From Reyranella aquatilis (GTDB lineage Bacteria > Pseudomonadota > Alphaproteobacteria > Reyranellales > Reyranellaceae), in NCBI RefSeq assembly GCF_020880995.1, contig NZ_JAJISD010000007.1, forward strand, positions 186,001-250,000: a DNA stretch of 64,000 bases. The letters run 5' to 3'. Below are positions 1 through 9,079 of the stretch, in pieces. The notes beneath the pieces are model-generated. The model saw nothing but the letters and a program-made list of their open reading frames with translations, did not search any database and was not told where the DNA came from. How positions within the stretch are numbered: position 1 is the first letter of the stretch; each line of letters begins with the position of its first letter. The position numbers were made by a program, and so were the translations under genes.

Positions 1-90
1 CGTCGAATTCTTCAGCCGGAAGGCGGTTTCCTGGGCGACGGCCTGCCCGGCGAAAAGAACGAGGGCGGCGGCAGCCAGAGAGCGCATCAT
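1..90 (-). CDS. Secreted protein, N-terminal fragment only
   Basis: The first 30 codons of a minus-strand gene run off the left edge. Translation begins MMRSLAAAALVLFAGQAVAQ, a typical Sec signal peptide (short positive N-region, Ala/Leu core, AVAQ cleavage site near residues 17-20), followed by ETAFRLKNST. The mature domain lies outside the window, so no function can be given. It is divergent from the deacetylase-family gene, with 78 bp between the two starts. Confidence 0.7.
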   Translation of the reverse strand, partial: MMRSLAAAALVLFAGQAVAQETAFRLKNST

Positions 91-168
91 GGACAAAACA
101 ACCTCACAGCGAACGACGGGTTGCGCACGAGTCTGTCGCAGATCGCCGAAGCGCGCTAGAGGGAGAGC

Positions 169-1098
169 ATGACGCTGTTGATCGGCCACCCGTCGTTCCT
201 CGAACACGATACGGGCGACTTCCATCCCGAACGCGCCGACCGGCTGCGCGCCGTGACGGCGGCGCTGGCCGACGAGGAATTCGCGGGCCTGACCCGTCTC
301 GTGGCGCCCGCAGCCACGATCGAGCAGCTGACGCGCGTCCACCCACGGAACTATGTCGATGCCATCCTGGGAATCCGGCCGCCCGAGGGCGAGCTGGTGC
401 ACGTCGACGGCGACACGGTCATGAGCGCCGGCAGCGCCAACGCGGCGCGTCATGCCGCCGGCGCCGTAATTGCGGCAGTGGACGGGGTGCTGAGTGGGTC
501 TACCCGCACCGCCTTTGCCGCGGTGCGCCCGCCCGGACATCACGCGACACCCGACGTTCCCGGCGGTTTCTGCCTGTTCAACAACGTCGCGATCGGCGCG
601 ATGCATGCCCGCGCCGCCTACGGCCTGCGGCGCGTGGCCTTGATCGACTTCGACGTGCATCACGGCCAGGGCACACAGGCCGTGGTCGAGCCCGATCCCG
701 ACCTGTTCTACGCCTCGACGCACCAGTATCCGCTCTATCCCGGCACCGGTTCGGCCCGCGAGCGCGGCGTCGCCGGCAACGTGGTCAACGTCCCCCTGGC
801 GGCCGGCAGCGGCAGCGCGGCGTTCCGGGCGGCCTGGGGCGACCGGCTGCTGCCGGCGCTCGACGACTTCACCCCCGAACTGGTCATGGTGTCAGCGGGG
901 TTCGATGCCCATCGCCGCGATCCGCTGGCGCAGCTCGACGTCGAGACCGAGGACTTCGTCTGGCTGACCGAGGAATTGCTGGCGATCGCCGACCGACATG
1001 CGCGCGGCCGGCTCGTCTCGGTGCTGGAGGGCGGGTACGATCTGGCCGCCCTCGCCGAATCGGTCTCGGCCCACGTACGTGCCCTGATGCGGGCCTGA
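169..1098 (+). CDS. Histone deacetylase family (acetoin utilisation/acetylpolyamine amidohydrolase-like) protein
   Basis: A 309-residue zinc-dependent deacetylase of the arginase/HDAC fold. The active site is intact: the PPGHHA motif holds H124/H125, the zinc ligands are D162 and H164 in IDFDVHHGQG and D246 in VSAGFDAH, and the transition-state Tyr is Y290 in LEGGYDL. There is no signal peptide, so it is cytoplasmic. Bacterial members remove acetyl groups from small amines or protein lysines; the substrate cannot be read from sequence. The ATG follows a purine-rich GGGAGAGC stretch. The downstream outer-membrane gene begins 43 bp later but looks unrelated. Confidence 0.9.
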   Translation: MTLLIGHPSFLEHDTGDFHPERADRLRAVTAALADEEFAGLTRLVAPAATIEQLTRVHPRNYVDAILGIRPPEGELVHVDGDTVMSAGSANAARHAAGAVIAAVDGVLSGSTRTAFAAVRPPGHHATPDVPGGFCLFNNVAIGAMHARAAYGLRRVALIDFDVHHGQGTQAVVEPDPDLFYASTHQYPLYPGTGSARERGVAGNVVNVPLAAGSGSAAFRAAWGDRLLPALDDFTPELVMVSAGFDAHRRDPLAQLDVETEDFVWLTEELLAIADRHARGRLVSVLEGGYDLAALAESVSAHVRALMRA

Positions 1099-1141
1099 AA
1101 CGACTTGCGCGCGTAACAGTCCCGGGCGACTTTCTCGCCGC

Positions 1142-1840
1142 GTGAGAAATTACAGCTACTGCATTCTCCTCGGCCTTCTCCTGTGGGTCGCCGCCGCCGT
1201 GCTCGCAGGCCCGACCCTGGCCGCCGGCGGTGCCCACGTCGTCGACGATTCGGAAGTCGAAACGCCCGGTACCTGCCATGTCGAGCTCTGGGTTGCGGAA
1301 TTCGTGCCGGGCGACGGCTACGGCAACTTCGCACCCGCTTGCACGGCGCTGGCGATCCCCTGGCTCGAGATCGGCGCCGCCTATGCCCACTATTGGGATC
1401 AGGTCATCGGCGGGCCGCTGATCGGCCCGCAGATGAAGATCAACTTCCAGCCGGCTTCCACGGGCGTCGGCATCGGACTGGGCCTCAATGCGGGCGTCAA
1501 TGCGCGCACGGGCTATCTCGGTCTCGCGGGACTGACGGCACTGGTGACCGTGCCGGTGACGGAGAAGTTCAGGATCAACGTCAACGCCGGCTGGAGCTAC
1601 CTGCAGAGCAATCAGCCGAACGCCCTGTTCTGGGGCGCCCAGGTCGAACTCGATGTCGGCTGGGACCTGTCACTGATGATGGAAGCGTTCGGGCGCCAAC
1701 CCGGTGTCGTCGGCAACCAGATCGGCCTCCGCTTCACGCCCTCCGCACATCCCCGGTTCGATTTCGACCTGCTCGCAGGCACCGTCTACGACGCGCCGAA
1801 TACCAAGTTCTTCACGCTGGGTGTCACAATCCGGTTCTGA
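1142..1840 (+). CDS. Putative outer-membrane/periplasmic protein, unknown function
   Basis: A 232-residue protein beginning at GTG. It has an N-terminal hydrophobic segment (residues about 7-25) ending LAGPTLAAGG, then alternating polar/aromatic stretches (LEIGAAYAHYWDQ, IGLRFTP) and a terminal TLGVTIRF with a final Phe. That is the pattern of a small outer-membrane beta-barrel. I do not recognise the family. A two-barrel porin gene starts 45 bp downstream on the same strand, so the two may be co-transcribed and both envelope-located. The GTG start is the only one that keeps the signal peptide. Confidence 0.6.
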   Translation: MRNYSYCILLGLLLWVAAAVLAGPTLAAGGAHVVDDSEVETPGTCHVELWVAEFVPGDGYGNFAPACTALAIPWLEIGAAYAHYWDQVIGGPLIGPQMKINFQPASTGVGIGLGLNAGVNARTGYLGLAGLTALVTVPVTEKFRINVNAGWSYLQSNQPNALFWGAQVELDVGWDLSLMMEAFGRQPGVVGNQIGLRFTPSAHPRFDFDLLAGTVYDAPNTKFFTLGVTIRF

Positions 1841-1885
1841 AATCGTCGCAGGGCAGTAACGCCGCTCGCGTGATATCGAGCGGCG

Positions 1886-3889
1886 ATGGTGGCGTTGCGA
1901 TTCCTTCGTGAGAAGCGGAAGGGCGGTCCGGCATGGACGGGTGTCGCCGTGATCGCGGCCGTCCTGCTGGCAGGCGCGCCCGCACGCGCCGACGACCTCG
2001 CCGCTCCCGCCTCCGGCTTCTATGCGGGCGGCCATGTCGGCTATCTGTTCGGCACAGCCACGGCGACCTTCGCCGACCCGATCCCGGGCGCGACGGCCGG
2101 CGGCACGACGCCCTACGGCGCCTTCTTCGGCGGCGTGCAGGCCGGCTACGAACACTACCTGCCCTCCCGCCTGATGCTGGGCATCGAGCTCGACATGTCG
2201 TTCCCCAGTGCACAGGACCTGTCGCAGGTCCTGTCCTACCGGGCGACGGCCACGGCGACCGCCAACCAGCAGCTCGAATATCTCGCCAGCCTGCGCGGCC
2301 GGCTGGGCTACGCGCTCGACCGGTGGACGCCTTTCGTCAGCGGCGGCATCGCCTGGGCCAGCACGCGCTCCGAACGGATCGACCTCACCACTGGCAACGA
2401 TGCCGCAACGCCGAGCAACATCCGGACCGGCTACGTGCTGGGCGCCGGCGTCGACTACCGATTCGATTCGAGATGGTCGGCGCGCGCGGAGTATCTGTTT
2501 ACAAGCCTGCCTCTCAGCGGTTTCACCTTTGCCGCACCGGCCCTCTACGATTCGCTCTACGACCTTCACAGGGTCAGGCTCGGACTGAACTACAAGTTCG
2601 GCGCAAGGGAGAAAGAGTCGGACGAGAAGCCGGATCGCGGGCCGGGCTCGTGGGAAATCCACGGCCAGACGACCTTTATCTTCCAAGGCTATCCGCCGAT
2701 CGCCGCAGCCTACTCCGGCGACAACAGCCTGCCGCCGCAGGGCCAGAGCCGGGAGACCTGGACGGTTTCGGCCTTCCTCGGCGTGCGGCTCTGGGAAGGC
2801 GCGGCGCTCTACTACAATCCCGAGCTGCTGCAGGGTTTCGGCGTCGCCAACACGACCGGCGCCGGCGGCTATCCCAACGGCGAGGCGCAGAAGTCCAACT
2901 TCCCCTATCCGCGCTACAACACCTCGCGCCTGTTCCTGCGCCAGGAGATCGGCCTCGGCGGCGAGCGCGAGAAGGTCGAGAGCGAGTATGGACAGCTCTC
3001 CGGCGAACGCGACGTCTCGCGCGTCACGCTCCAGGCGGGCAAGTATTCGGTGAAGGATCTCTTCGACGGCAATACCTACGCCGAGGATCCGAGGGTCGAC
3101 TTCCTCAACTGGTCGATCTGGGCGGCCGGCGCGTTCGACTATCCGGCCGACCGGCTCGGCCTCACCTGGGGCTTCGCCGCCGAACTGAACCGGCCGAACT
3201 GGGCGGTGCGCGCCGGCTATTTCCTGGTCGGCAACGAGCCCAACGCCAACACCTTCGACACCGCCCTGTTCACGCGCGGCGGCTATGTCGGCGAGCTGGA
3301 GCTGCGCTACCGGCCTTTCGACCGGCCGGGCGCGGTGAAGCTCGGTACCTGGATGAACAGCGCCTTCTCGGGGTCCTACAACGAGGCGGTGGCGCTGGCG
3401 GCGCTCACACCCGGCCTGAACGCCAACGACACGATTGCCCAGACGCGGCGCGGACGCACCAAGTACGGGCTCTATCTCAATCTCGAGCAGGAGATCACCG
3501 ACGATATCGGCCTGTTCGGCCGCTTCAGCTGGAACAACGGCGTGTCGGAGATCATGGCCTTCACCGACATCGACACCAGCCTGTCGCTCGGCGCGTCGAT
3601 CAAGGGCACGCGCTGGGGCCGACCCGATGATCGCATCGGCATCGCGGGGGCACTCAACAATCTGTCCGCCGATCACAGCAACTATCTCGCGGCCGGAGGA
3701 CTGGGCGTCCTCGTCGGCGACGGTGCGCTCACCTACGCGTCGGAAGCCGTCGTCGAGACCTACTATGCCTTCCAGATCGCGCAGGGCGTCGTCGCTACCG
3801 CCGACTACCAGCTCCTGGTCAATCCCGCCTACAACGCGGTGCGCGGCCCGGTGAACGTGTTCAGCGGCCGCCTCTCGGCACGCTTCTAG
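1886..3889 (+). CDS. Fusion outer-membrane protein: opacity-like barrel plus OprB-type carbohydrate porin
   Basis: A 667-residue protein. It has a signal peptide ending APARA near residue 35. Residues about 43-240 form a small OmpA/opacity-like barrel (GFYAGGHVGYLFG, LRGRLGYALDRWTPFVSGG, LNYKFGA). A charged linker (about 241-255, KESDEKPDRGPG) follows, then a carbohydrate-selective OprB-type porin (256-667; residues of the NTSRLFLRQEIGLGG stretch, VDFLNWSIWAAGAFDYPAD, ending in Phe). OprB porins let sugars and other solutes cross the outer membrane. The upstream barrel makes this longer than a usual OprB protein (roughly 400-450 residues). It is convergent with the cyclase gene. The fold is clear; the substrate is not. 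Confidence 0.85.
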   Translation: MVALRFLREKRKGGPAWTGVAVIAAVLLAGAPARADDLAAPASGFYAGGHVGYLFGTATATFADPIPGATAGGTTPYGAFFGGVQAGYEHYLPSRLMLGIELDMSFPSAQDLSQVLSYRATATATANQQLEYLASLRGRLGYALDRWTPFVSGGIAWASTRSERIDLTTGNDAATPSNIRTGYVLGAGVDYRFDSRWSARAEYLFTSLPLSGFTFAAPALYDSLYDLHRVRLGLNYKFGAREKESDEKPDRGPGSWEIHGQTTFIFQGYPPIAAAYSGDNSLPPQGQSRETWTVSAFLGVRLWEGAALYYNPELLQGFGVANTTGAGGYPNGEAQKSNFPYPRYNTSRLFLRQEIGLGGEREKVESEYGQLSGERDVSRVTLQAGKYSVKDLFDGNTYAEDPRVDFLNWSIWAAGAFDYPADRLGLTWGFAAELNRPNWAVRAGYFLVGNEPNANTFDTALFTRGGYVGELELRYRPFDRPGAVKLGTWMNSAFSGSYNEAVALAALTPGLNANDTIAQTRRGRTKYGLYLNLEQEITDDIGLFGRFSWNNGVSEIMAFTDIDTSLSLGASIKGTRWGRPDDRIGIAGALNNLSADHSNYLAAGGLGVLVGDGALTYASEAVVETYYAFQIAQGVVATADYQLLVNPAYNAVRGPVNVFSGRLSARF

Positions 3890-3984
3890 TCCGCAGCGGA
3901 AAACGAGTTCGAAGCGGCTGGAGGAAGTCCGGACGACGGAGCTTTGTCGGGCGCTCGAGACTCTCGCGGCTTTGCGTGGCGTGC

Positions 3985-6087
3985 CTACTTCTGATCCATG
4001 TACCAGGTGCCGTCCCAGCCAGCCGGCGCGCCGTCCTTCAGGAACTTCTCGCAGCGCGCGATGAAGACGCGGCAGGCCGCATCCTCCTCGCGCATCGCCG
4101 CCGCGGCCCGGAAACCGCCCAGCGCCGCGTCGAAGCGTCCGTCGACATAGGCCGCGCGCGCGGCCTCCCAGGCGGCGAGGAACGGCGCGTGTTCGGCCTC
4201 GGTCGCGATCTCCCCCAGCGGTTCGTACACGTCGTGCGCTTCGGTCGTGCCCACCGCGACCACGCGGTCGATGTGGCGCCACACGAAGAGTTCGGAGGTC
4301 GGGCGGGCGATCTCGCCGCTCGCGAGGATCTCCGTGCCGTAGACCTTGTTCATGCCTTCGAGGCGCGACGCCTGGTTCGCGACCTGGCCGACCAGCGTGT
4401 AGTTGATGCGCTCGCGTGCGCCGACATTGCCCACGACCGCCGGGCCGGTATGCAGCCCGAAGCGCGTGCGGAAGCCCGGCCGGCCGCGGTCGCGCCACTT
4501 CTCCGACAGGGCGCGGCCGGCGGCGGCGGCCTGCAGGGCGCCGCGGCAGGCGTTGGCGATATGCTCGGGATCGGTCGCCGGCGCGTTCCAGAACGCCATG
4601 ATGCTGTCACCGATATACTTGTCGATCATGCCGCGATTGGCCGAGATCGCCGATCCCAGCGCCTCGAAATACCGCGACAGCCGGCTGGTCAGCAGTTCGG
4701 GCTCCATCGTCTCGCTGAGCAGCGAGAAACCCTCGATGTCCGTGAACATCACCGTGATCTCGCGCCGCGTGCCGCCGACGCCGCTGCTCTCGGGCGATCG
4801 CATGATCTGCTGCACGAGGTCCTTGGAGACGTACCGGCCGAAGATCTCGAGCCCCTCGCGCATGTTCTCGACCGCATCCGAAAGTCTAACGATTTCGCGG
4901 ATGCGGCTGCGCACCGGCTGCCGGTCGGAAAAGTCGAGCTGGCGGATCCTCTCGGTCTTGAGGGCGATGCGGGCGATCGACCGCGAGACGATCAGCGACG
5001 CCGCCAGCGCGCCGAGGATGGCGAGCAACACCGCGACCGCGGCGGCGATGGCCGCCCGCTGCAACAACTCGCGCGACTGCGCCGTGAGTTCACGCACGGG
5101 GACCGCCGCCGCAACGATGAAACGCTGCCCCAGAAGCGGCGCCATGCGATGCACGATCACGCGATAGTCGTGGTCGCCGGCCGTCACTTCACGATCGATC
5201 TTGATGTCGGTGGCAACGGCCTCGCGAACGGCGTCATGCAGTATCTTTCGCACGACTTCGTCTCCCGGCAGGCAGCCCGGCAGCGTGGGCGCGCAGGGTT
5301 CTGATTCGATTTCGACGGCGCCGGCCGCGTGTCCGACCACGATCACCGAATTGGCCGTGATCTTGTAGGCGGTGAGCAGCTGGGACAGCGTGCGCAGCGT
5401 GAAATCGAAACCGATGACGCCTTGGCCGTCCCGCAGCGGGATGCCCGCAGAAATGCCGGCATCGGGCGTCTGCGCGAAGCGGTAGGGCTCGGTGAGGATG
5501 GCCGCGCCTGCCTTCGTCGCCTCGACGTACCAGGGGCGCGTGCGCGGATCGTAGTTGGTCGTCAGACTCTGCGACCGGCCGTGCGTGCCGTCGGGCGCGT
5601 AGAACCACCAGGTTTCGAGGCGGGGCGGCGTCCCCGCCTCGATCACGCGCACGATCGTCGATTCGCCATCCGGTGCGTCGAGCTCGAGGCGCTTGGCGAT
5701 GCTCAAAGTTTCCAGCTGGCCGGCGTAGATGAAGCTGCCGTCGGCATAGCCGACGAACGCGGCCTGAACGGCGGGATGACGCCGCAGCATGGCGATGAGC
5801 TGGTGGCGTCGCTCCTCATCGGTCAGGGGATTTTCGGTGACGTTGAAACTCGGGCCGAAGGCGAGCGCCTGGCCGACCGAGATCACGACGTGCAGGCCGT
5901 CGGTGAGGAAATCCTCGACCGCGGTCTCCAGGTTCGCAACACGCTGGTCCGCGCTGCGCTGCTCGAGGAAGGTGACGGAGCGCCAGCCCAGCCAGAGCAG
6001 CACGGAAGCCAGCGGCACGACGATCAGAGCGATGAGCGTCAGCATCGTGATGCTGAACGGAATCGACCGACGCGCCGGCGTCATCAC
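3985..6087 (-). CDS. Membrane receptor-type class III adenylate/guanylate cyclase (dCache-HAMP-cyclase)
   Basis: A 700-residue transmembrane cyclase. TM1 is about residues 13-35. A periplasmic double-Cache sensor spans about 37-340, with the typical NYDPRTRPWY at 178-187. TM2 is about 343-366, HAMP about 365-418, and the class III cyclase about 440-620. Both metal aspartates are present (D450 in MFTDIEGFS, D494 in YIGDSIMAFW), with purine-specifying K490 and T564 and transition-state N571/R575. The usual GD after T564 is GQ here. K plus T favours ATP, so the product is probably cAMP made in response to an unknown periplasmic ligand. A tail of about 60 residues follows the catalytic domain. 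Upstream on the same strand lie a small secreted protein and an aquaporin. Confidence 0.92.
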   Translation of the reverse strand: MMTPARRSIPFSITMLTLIALIVVPLASVLLWLGWRSVTFLEQRSADQRVANLETAVEDFLTDGLHVVISVGQALAFGPSFNVTENPLTDEERRHQLIAMLRRHPAVQAAFVGYADGSFIYAGQLETLSIAKRLELDAPDGESTIVRVIEAGTPPRLETWWFYAPDGTHGRSQSLTTNYDPRTRPWYVEATKAGAAILTEPYRFAQTPDAGISAGIPLRDGQGVIGFDFTLRTLSQLLTAYKITANSVIVVGHAAGAVEIESEPCAPTLPGCLPGDEVVRKILHDAVREAVATDIKIDREVTAGDHDYRVIVHRMAPLLGQRFIVAAAVPVRELTAQSRELLQRAAIAAAVAVLLAILGALAASLIVSRSIARIALKTERIRQLDFSDRQPVRSRIREIVRLSDAVENMREGLEIFGRYVSKDLVQQIMRSPESSGVGGTRREITVMFTDIEGFSLLSETMEPELLTSRLSRYFEALGSAISANRGMIDKYIGDSIMAFWNAPATDPEHIANACRGALQAAAAGRALSEKWRDRGRPGFRTRFGLHTGPAVVGNVGARERINYTLVGQVANQASRLEGMNKVYGTEILASGEIARPTSELFVWRHIDRVVAVGTTEAHDVYEPLGEIATEAEHAPFLAAWEAARAAYVDGRFDAALGGFRAAAAMREEDAACRVFIARCEKFLKDGAPAGWDGTWYMDQK

Positions 6088-6118
6088 ACCCTTCGAACCG
6101 GAACGACAGCGGGCGGGA

Positions 6119-6484
6119 CTAGGCCTTCACCGCATTCCACTTGCAGCCGCCGTCCTGGCTTTGCGCCACCAGCGTCGGCGGCGTCGCCCCCAGATCGGCG
6201 GTGTAGATGAGGTTCATGCGGCCGAGATTGAAGGTCCCCTGGTACACATTGGGGCGGATCGGCTTCAGCTTGACGTCGATCCCGCCCGCCGACTTGATCT
6301 CGGCCTGGCCGTTCACCATCCTGAACGTGTGCTCCCGCGTGAACGCTGAATCGGCCTGGATGCAGCCGGAAATGCTGTTGGGGTTCTCCTTGAACCAGAA
6401 TTTCACCTCGGCGTCCTGCTGGGCCGCAGCGGCGAACGGCATCAGCCCCACGAGGGCGAGGATGGCGGTTCTTTTCACGAGCAT
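6119..6484 (-). CDS. Small secreted protein, unknown function
   Basis: A 121-residue protein with a clean signal peptide (MLVKRTAILALVGLMPFAAAAQ, cleavage near 20-22) and a mature part of about 100 residues containing two Cys (C42 in ISGCIQAD and C114 in DGGCKWNAV) that could form a disulfide in the periplasm. No family recognised. It lies between aqpZ and the receptor cyclase on the same strand (60 bp and 31 bp gaps), so an operon is likely. Confidence 0.7.
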   Translation of the reverse strand: MLVKRTAILALVGLMPFAAAAQQDAEVKFWFKENPNSISGCIQADSAFTREHTFRMVNGQAEIKSAGGIDVKLKPIRPNVYQGTFNLGRMNLIYTADLGATPPTLVAQSQDGGCKWNAVKA

Positions 6485-6544
6485 GGCTGTTCTTCCTTCA
6501 AGGGCCGGGGCTGCCGGCCACTCTACAGCGGGCGGGCCGGCTCG

Positions 6545-7237
6545 TCAGTCTTTGCTGCGCAGCAGCCCGTAGGCCCCGCCGGCGAGCGCCCCGCCCAGCA
6601 GCGGCGCCACCCAGAACAGCCAGAGCTGCGACAGGGCGGCCCCGCCCACGAACAGGGCCGGCGCCGTGCTGCGGGCCGGGTTCACCGAGGTGTTGGTCAC
6701 GGGAATGGTCACCAGGTGGATGAGGGTCAGCGCCAGCCCGATCGCGAGACCCGCCGCGCCCGGTGTGACACGCTTGTCGGTGGCGCCGAGGATGACGGTC
6801 ACGAAGCCGAAGGTCATCACCACCTCGATCACCAGCGCGGAAACCAGACCGTATTTGCCGGGCGACCGGTCGCCATAGCCATTGGTCGCGAAGCCGCCGA
6901 TCTCGGCGCCGGCCTTCCCGGTGGCGATGACATAGAGAATGGCGGCGCCTGCTATCCCGCCCAGCACCTGAGCGACCACGTACTGCACGACCTCGCCCCT
7001 GGGATGGCGGCCGGCGATGGCGAGGCCCACCGTCACCGCGGGATTGAAGTGTCCGCCCGACACGCCGCCCACGGCATAGACCATTGTGAGAACGGTGAGG
7101 CCGAAGGCCAGCGCCACGCCCAGGAAGCCGATCCCGAGTTGCGGGAATCCCGCGGCCAGCACGGCGCTGCCGCACCCGCCCAGCACGAGCCAGGCGGTTC
7201 CCAAGAATTCTGCATAGAGACGGTTGCTGATCGGCAT
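6545..7237 (-). CDS. aqpZ: Aquaporin Z, water channel
   Basis: A 230-residue major intrinsic protein with six membrane helices and two half-helices carrying the signature NPA motifs (N65-P66-A67 in [10 protein letters not shown]186-P187-A188 in TSVNPARS). The selectivity filter matches water-specific AqpZ: F45, H174, T183 and R189. It moves water across the inner membrane during osmotic change. The length is normal. The gene is followed on the same strand by the small secreted protein and the cyclase, and is divergent from the ABC importer across a 197-bp gap. Confidence 0.95.
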   Translation of the reverse strand: MPISNRLYAEFLGTAWLVLGGCGSAVLAAGFPQLGIGFLGVALAFGLTVLTMVYAVGGVSGGHFNPAVTVGLAIAGRHPRGEVVQYVVAQVLGGIAGAAILYVIATGKAGAEIGGFATNGYGDRSPGKYGLVSALVIEVVMTFGFVTVILGATDKRVTPGAAGLAIGLALTLIHLVTIPVTNTSVNPARSTAPALFVGGAALSQLWLFWVAPLLGGALAGGAYGLLRSKD

Positions 7238-7434
7238 TGTTTCTCTCCCCGAGTTGCCGAGGCGGAGTCTACGCCCTCACGAACCGGGCCGCCCGCACAT
7301 TCGCGCACGCCGCGCGCTTCTTTGCACAGCGTTGGATGTTCTCCCGCAACGCACCCCAACCGTCACCGAACGGAAACCTCACGGTCATCGATGCGTCCTA
7401 GCGTGCCGCCCTTGCGTTAGAGGGAGTTACCGCC

Positions 7435-9069
7435 ATGTTCCTGCGCCGCCGAAGCCTGATCGCCGCATCGGGCCTTGCCGCCACCAGCCTTGCCCTGCCG
7501 TGCGTCTCCCTTGCGCAGGCCGACCGCCGCCCCTCCATCACCATCGCGGTGCAGCAGATCGCCAATAGCGCGGCCCTCGAGCCGCTGCGCGAGCAGTCCA
7601 ACGTCGGCCAGCGCGTCTTCTCCTTCGTGTTCGAGCGCCTGATCATGCAGGACCTGCTCGCGAAGCTTGAGGAAGTGCCGGGCCTCGCCGAGAGCTGGAA
7701 GCGCCTCGACGAGCGCACCGTCGAGTTCACCCTGCGCAAGGGCGTGAAGTTCCACAACGGCGACGAGATGACCGCCGACGACGTGGTCTTCACCTTCAGC
7801 CGCGACCGCATGTTCGGCCCGGACTACGACATCGCCTCGACCAAGACGCTGTTCACCTCGGTGCTGATCCGCGATTCGGTGCAGGGCAAGAACCTGCCGC
7901 CCGAGGTGCCCGCGGTCGCCAAGCGCCTGTTCCCGGCGCTGGAAAAGGTCGAGGCTATCGACAAGTACACGGTGCGCTTCACCAACCGCACGCCCGACGT
8001 GACCATGGAAGGCCGCATCGGCCGCCTCGGCAGCGACATCGTCTCGCGCCGCGCCTACGACGAGGCGAAGAACTGGCTCGACTGGGCGCGCGCGCCCGTC
8101 TCGACCGGTCCCTACAAGGTGCGTGCGTTCGTCCCCGACCAGTCGCTGACGCTCGATGCGCATGACGAATACTGGGGCGGCCGGCCGCCGCTGAAGAGCG
8201 TCACCATCGTCGTGGTGCCGGAAGTCGCGACCCGCATCAACGGCCTGCTGGCCGGCCAGTTCGACTTCATCTGCGACGTGCCGCCCGACCAGATCCCCGG
8301 CATCGAGAAGAACCCGAAGTTCGAGGTGCTGGGCAGCACCATCGTCAACCACCGCATCACGGTGTTCGACAAGAACCATCCCCGCCTCGCCGATCCGCGC
8401 ATCCGCCAGGCCTTCACGCATGCCATCGACCGGCAGGCGATCGTCGACGCGCTGTGGTCGGGCCGCACACGCGTGCCTGCGGGACTGCAATGGGAATTCT
8501 ACGGCCCGATGTTCGTCGAGAACTGGACAGTACCGGCCTACGATCCCGCGAAGGCGAAGGCGTTACTGAAGGCGGCCAACTACAAGGGAGATCCGATCCC
8601 CTACCGCCTGCTCAACAACTACTACACCAACCAGGTGTCGACGGCGCAGGTGCTGGTCGAGATGTGGCGCGCCGCCGGTCTCAACGTGCAGATCGAGATG
8701 AAGGAGAACTGGCAGCAGATCTTCGATGCCAACAGCCCGCGCGCGGTGCGCGACTGGTCCAACAGTGCCGGCTTCAACGACCCGATCTCCTCGCTCGTCG
8801 CCCAGCACGGGCCGCAGGGCCAGCAGCAGCAGGTCGGCGAATGGACCAACGAGGAGATGAACAAGCTCTCCGTCGCGATGGAAGTCGAGACCGACATGGG
8901 CAAGCGCAAGGCGATGTTCCGGCGCATGCTCGAAATCTGCGAGCGCGAAGATCCGGCCTACACGGTGCTGCACCAGAACGCGACCTTCACCGCCAAGCGC
9001 CGGGACATCAGGTGGAAGGCCTCGCCGTCCTTCGCCATGGAGTTCCGCGCCAACAACTTCTCGGTCTGA
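7435..9069 (+). CDS. ABC importer substrate-binding protein, family 5 (peptide/nickel/opine type)
   Basis: A 544-residue periplasmic binding protein of the DppA/OppA family. The N-terminus (MFLRRRSLIAASGLAATS) is a signal peptide with an Arg-rich, twin-arginine-like start. Family 5 landmarks follow: a segment like PGLAESWKRLDERTVEFTLRK (cut here to its key residues), KFHNGDEMTADDVVFTFSR, and YDPAKAKALLKAANY. It is the first gene of a five-gene importer operon; the ATPase gene starts 10 bp downstream. The ligand (di/oligopeptide, opine, glycoside or other) cannot be decided from sequence alone. Confidence 0.92.
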   Translation: MFLRRRSLIAASGLAATSLALPCVSLAQADRRPSITIAVQQIANSAALEPLREQSNVGQRVFSFVFERLIMQDLLAKLEEVPGLAESWKRLDERTVEFTLRKGVKFHNGDEMTADDVVFTFSRDRMFGPDYDIASTKTLFTSVLIRDSVQGKNLPPEVPAVAKRLFPALEKVEAIDKYTVRFTNRTPDVTMEGRIGRLGSDIVSRRAYDEAKNWLDWARAPVSTGPYKVRAFVPDQSLTLDAHDEYWGGRPPLKSVTIVVVPEVATRINGLLAGQFDFICDVPPDQIPGIEKNPKFEVLGSTIVNHRITVFDKNHPRLADPRIRQAFTHAIDRQAIVDALWSGRTRVPAGLQWEFYGPMFVENWTVPAYDPAKAKALLKAANYKGDPIPYRLLNNYYTNQVSTAQVLVEMWRAAGLNVQIEMKENWQQIFDANSPRAVRDWSNSAGFNDPISSLVAQHGPQGQQQQVGEWTNEEMNKLSVAMEVETDMGKRKAMFRRMLEICEREDPAYTVLHQNATFTAKRRDIRWKASPSFAMEFRANNFSV

Positions 9070-9079
9070 GGACCGCACG

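Noticed and set aside
1670..4498. A 942-codon minus-strand open frame
   Set aside because: It lies antisense to the porin and runs partly out of frame through the cyclase gene. It has Arg/Ala/Gly-rich shadow composition typical of high-GC DNA and no recognisable domain.
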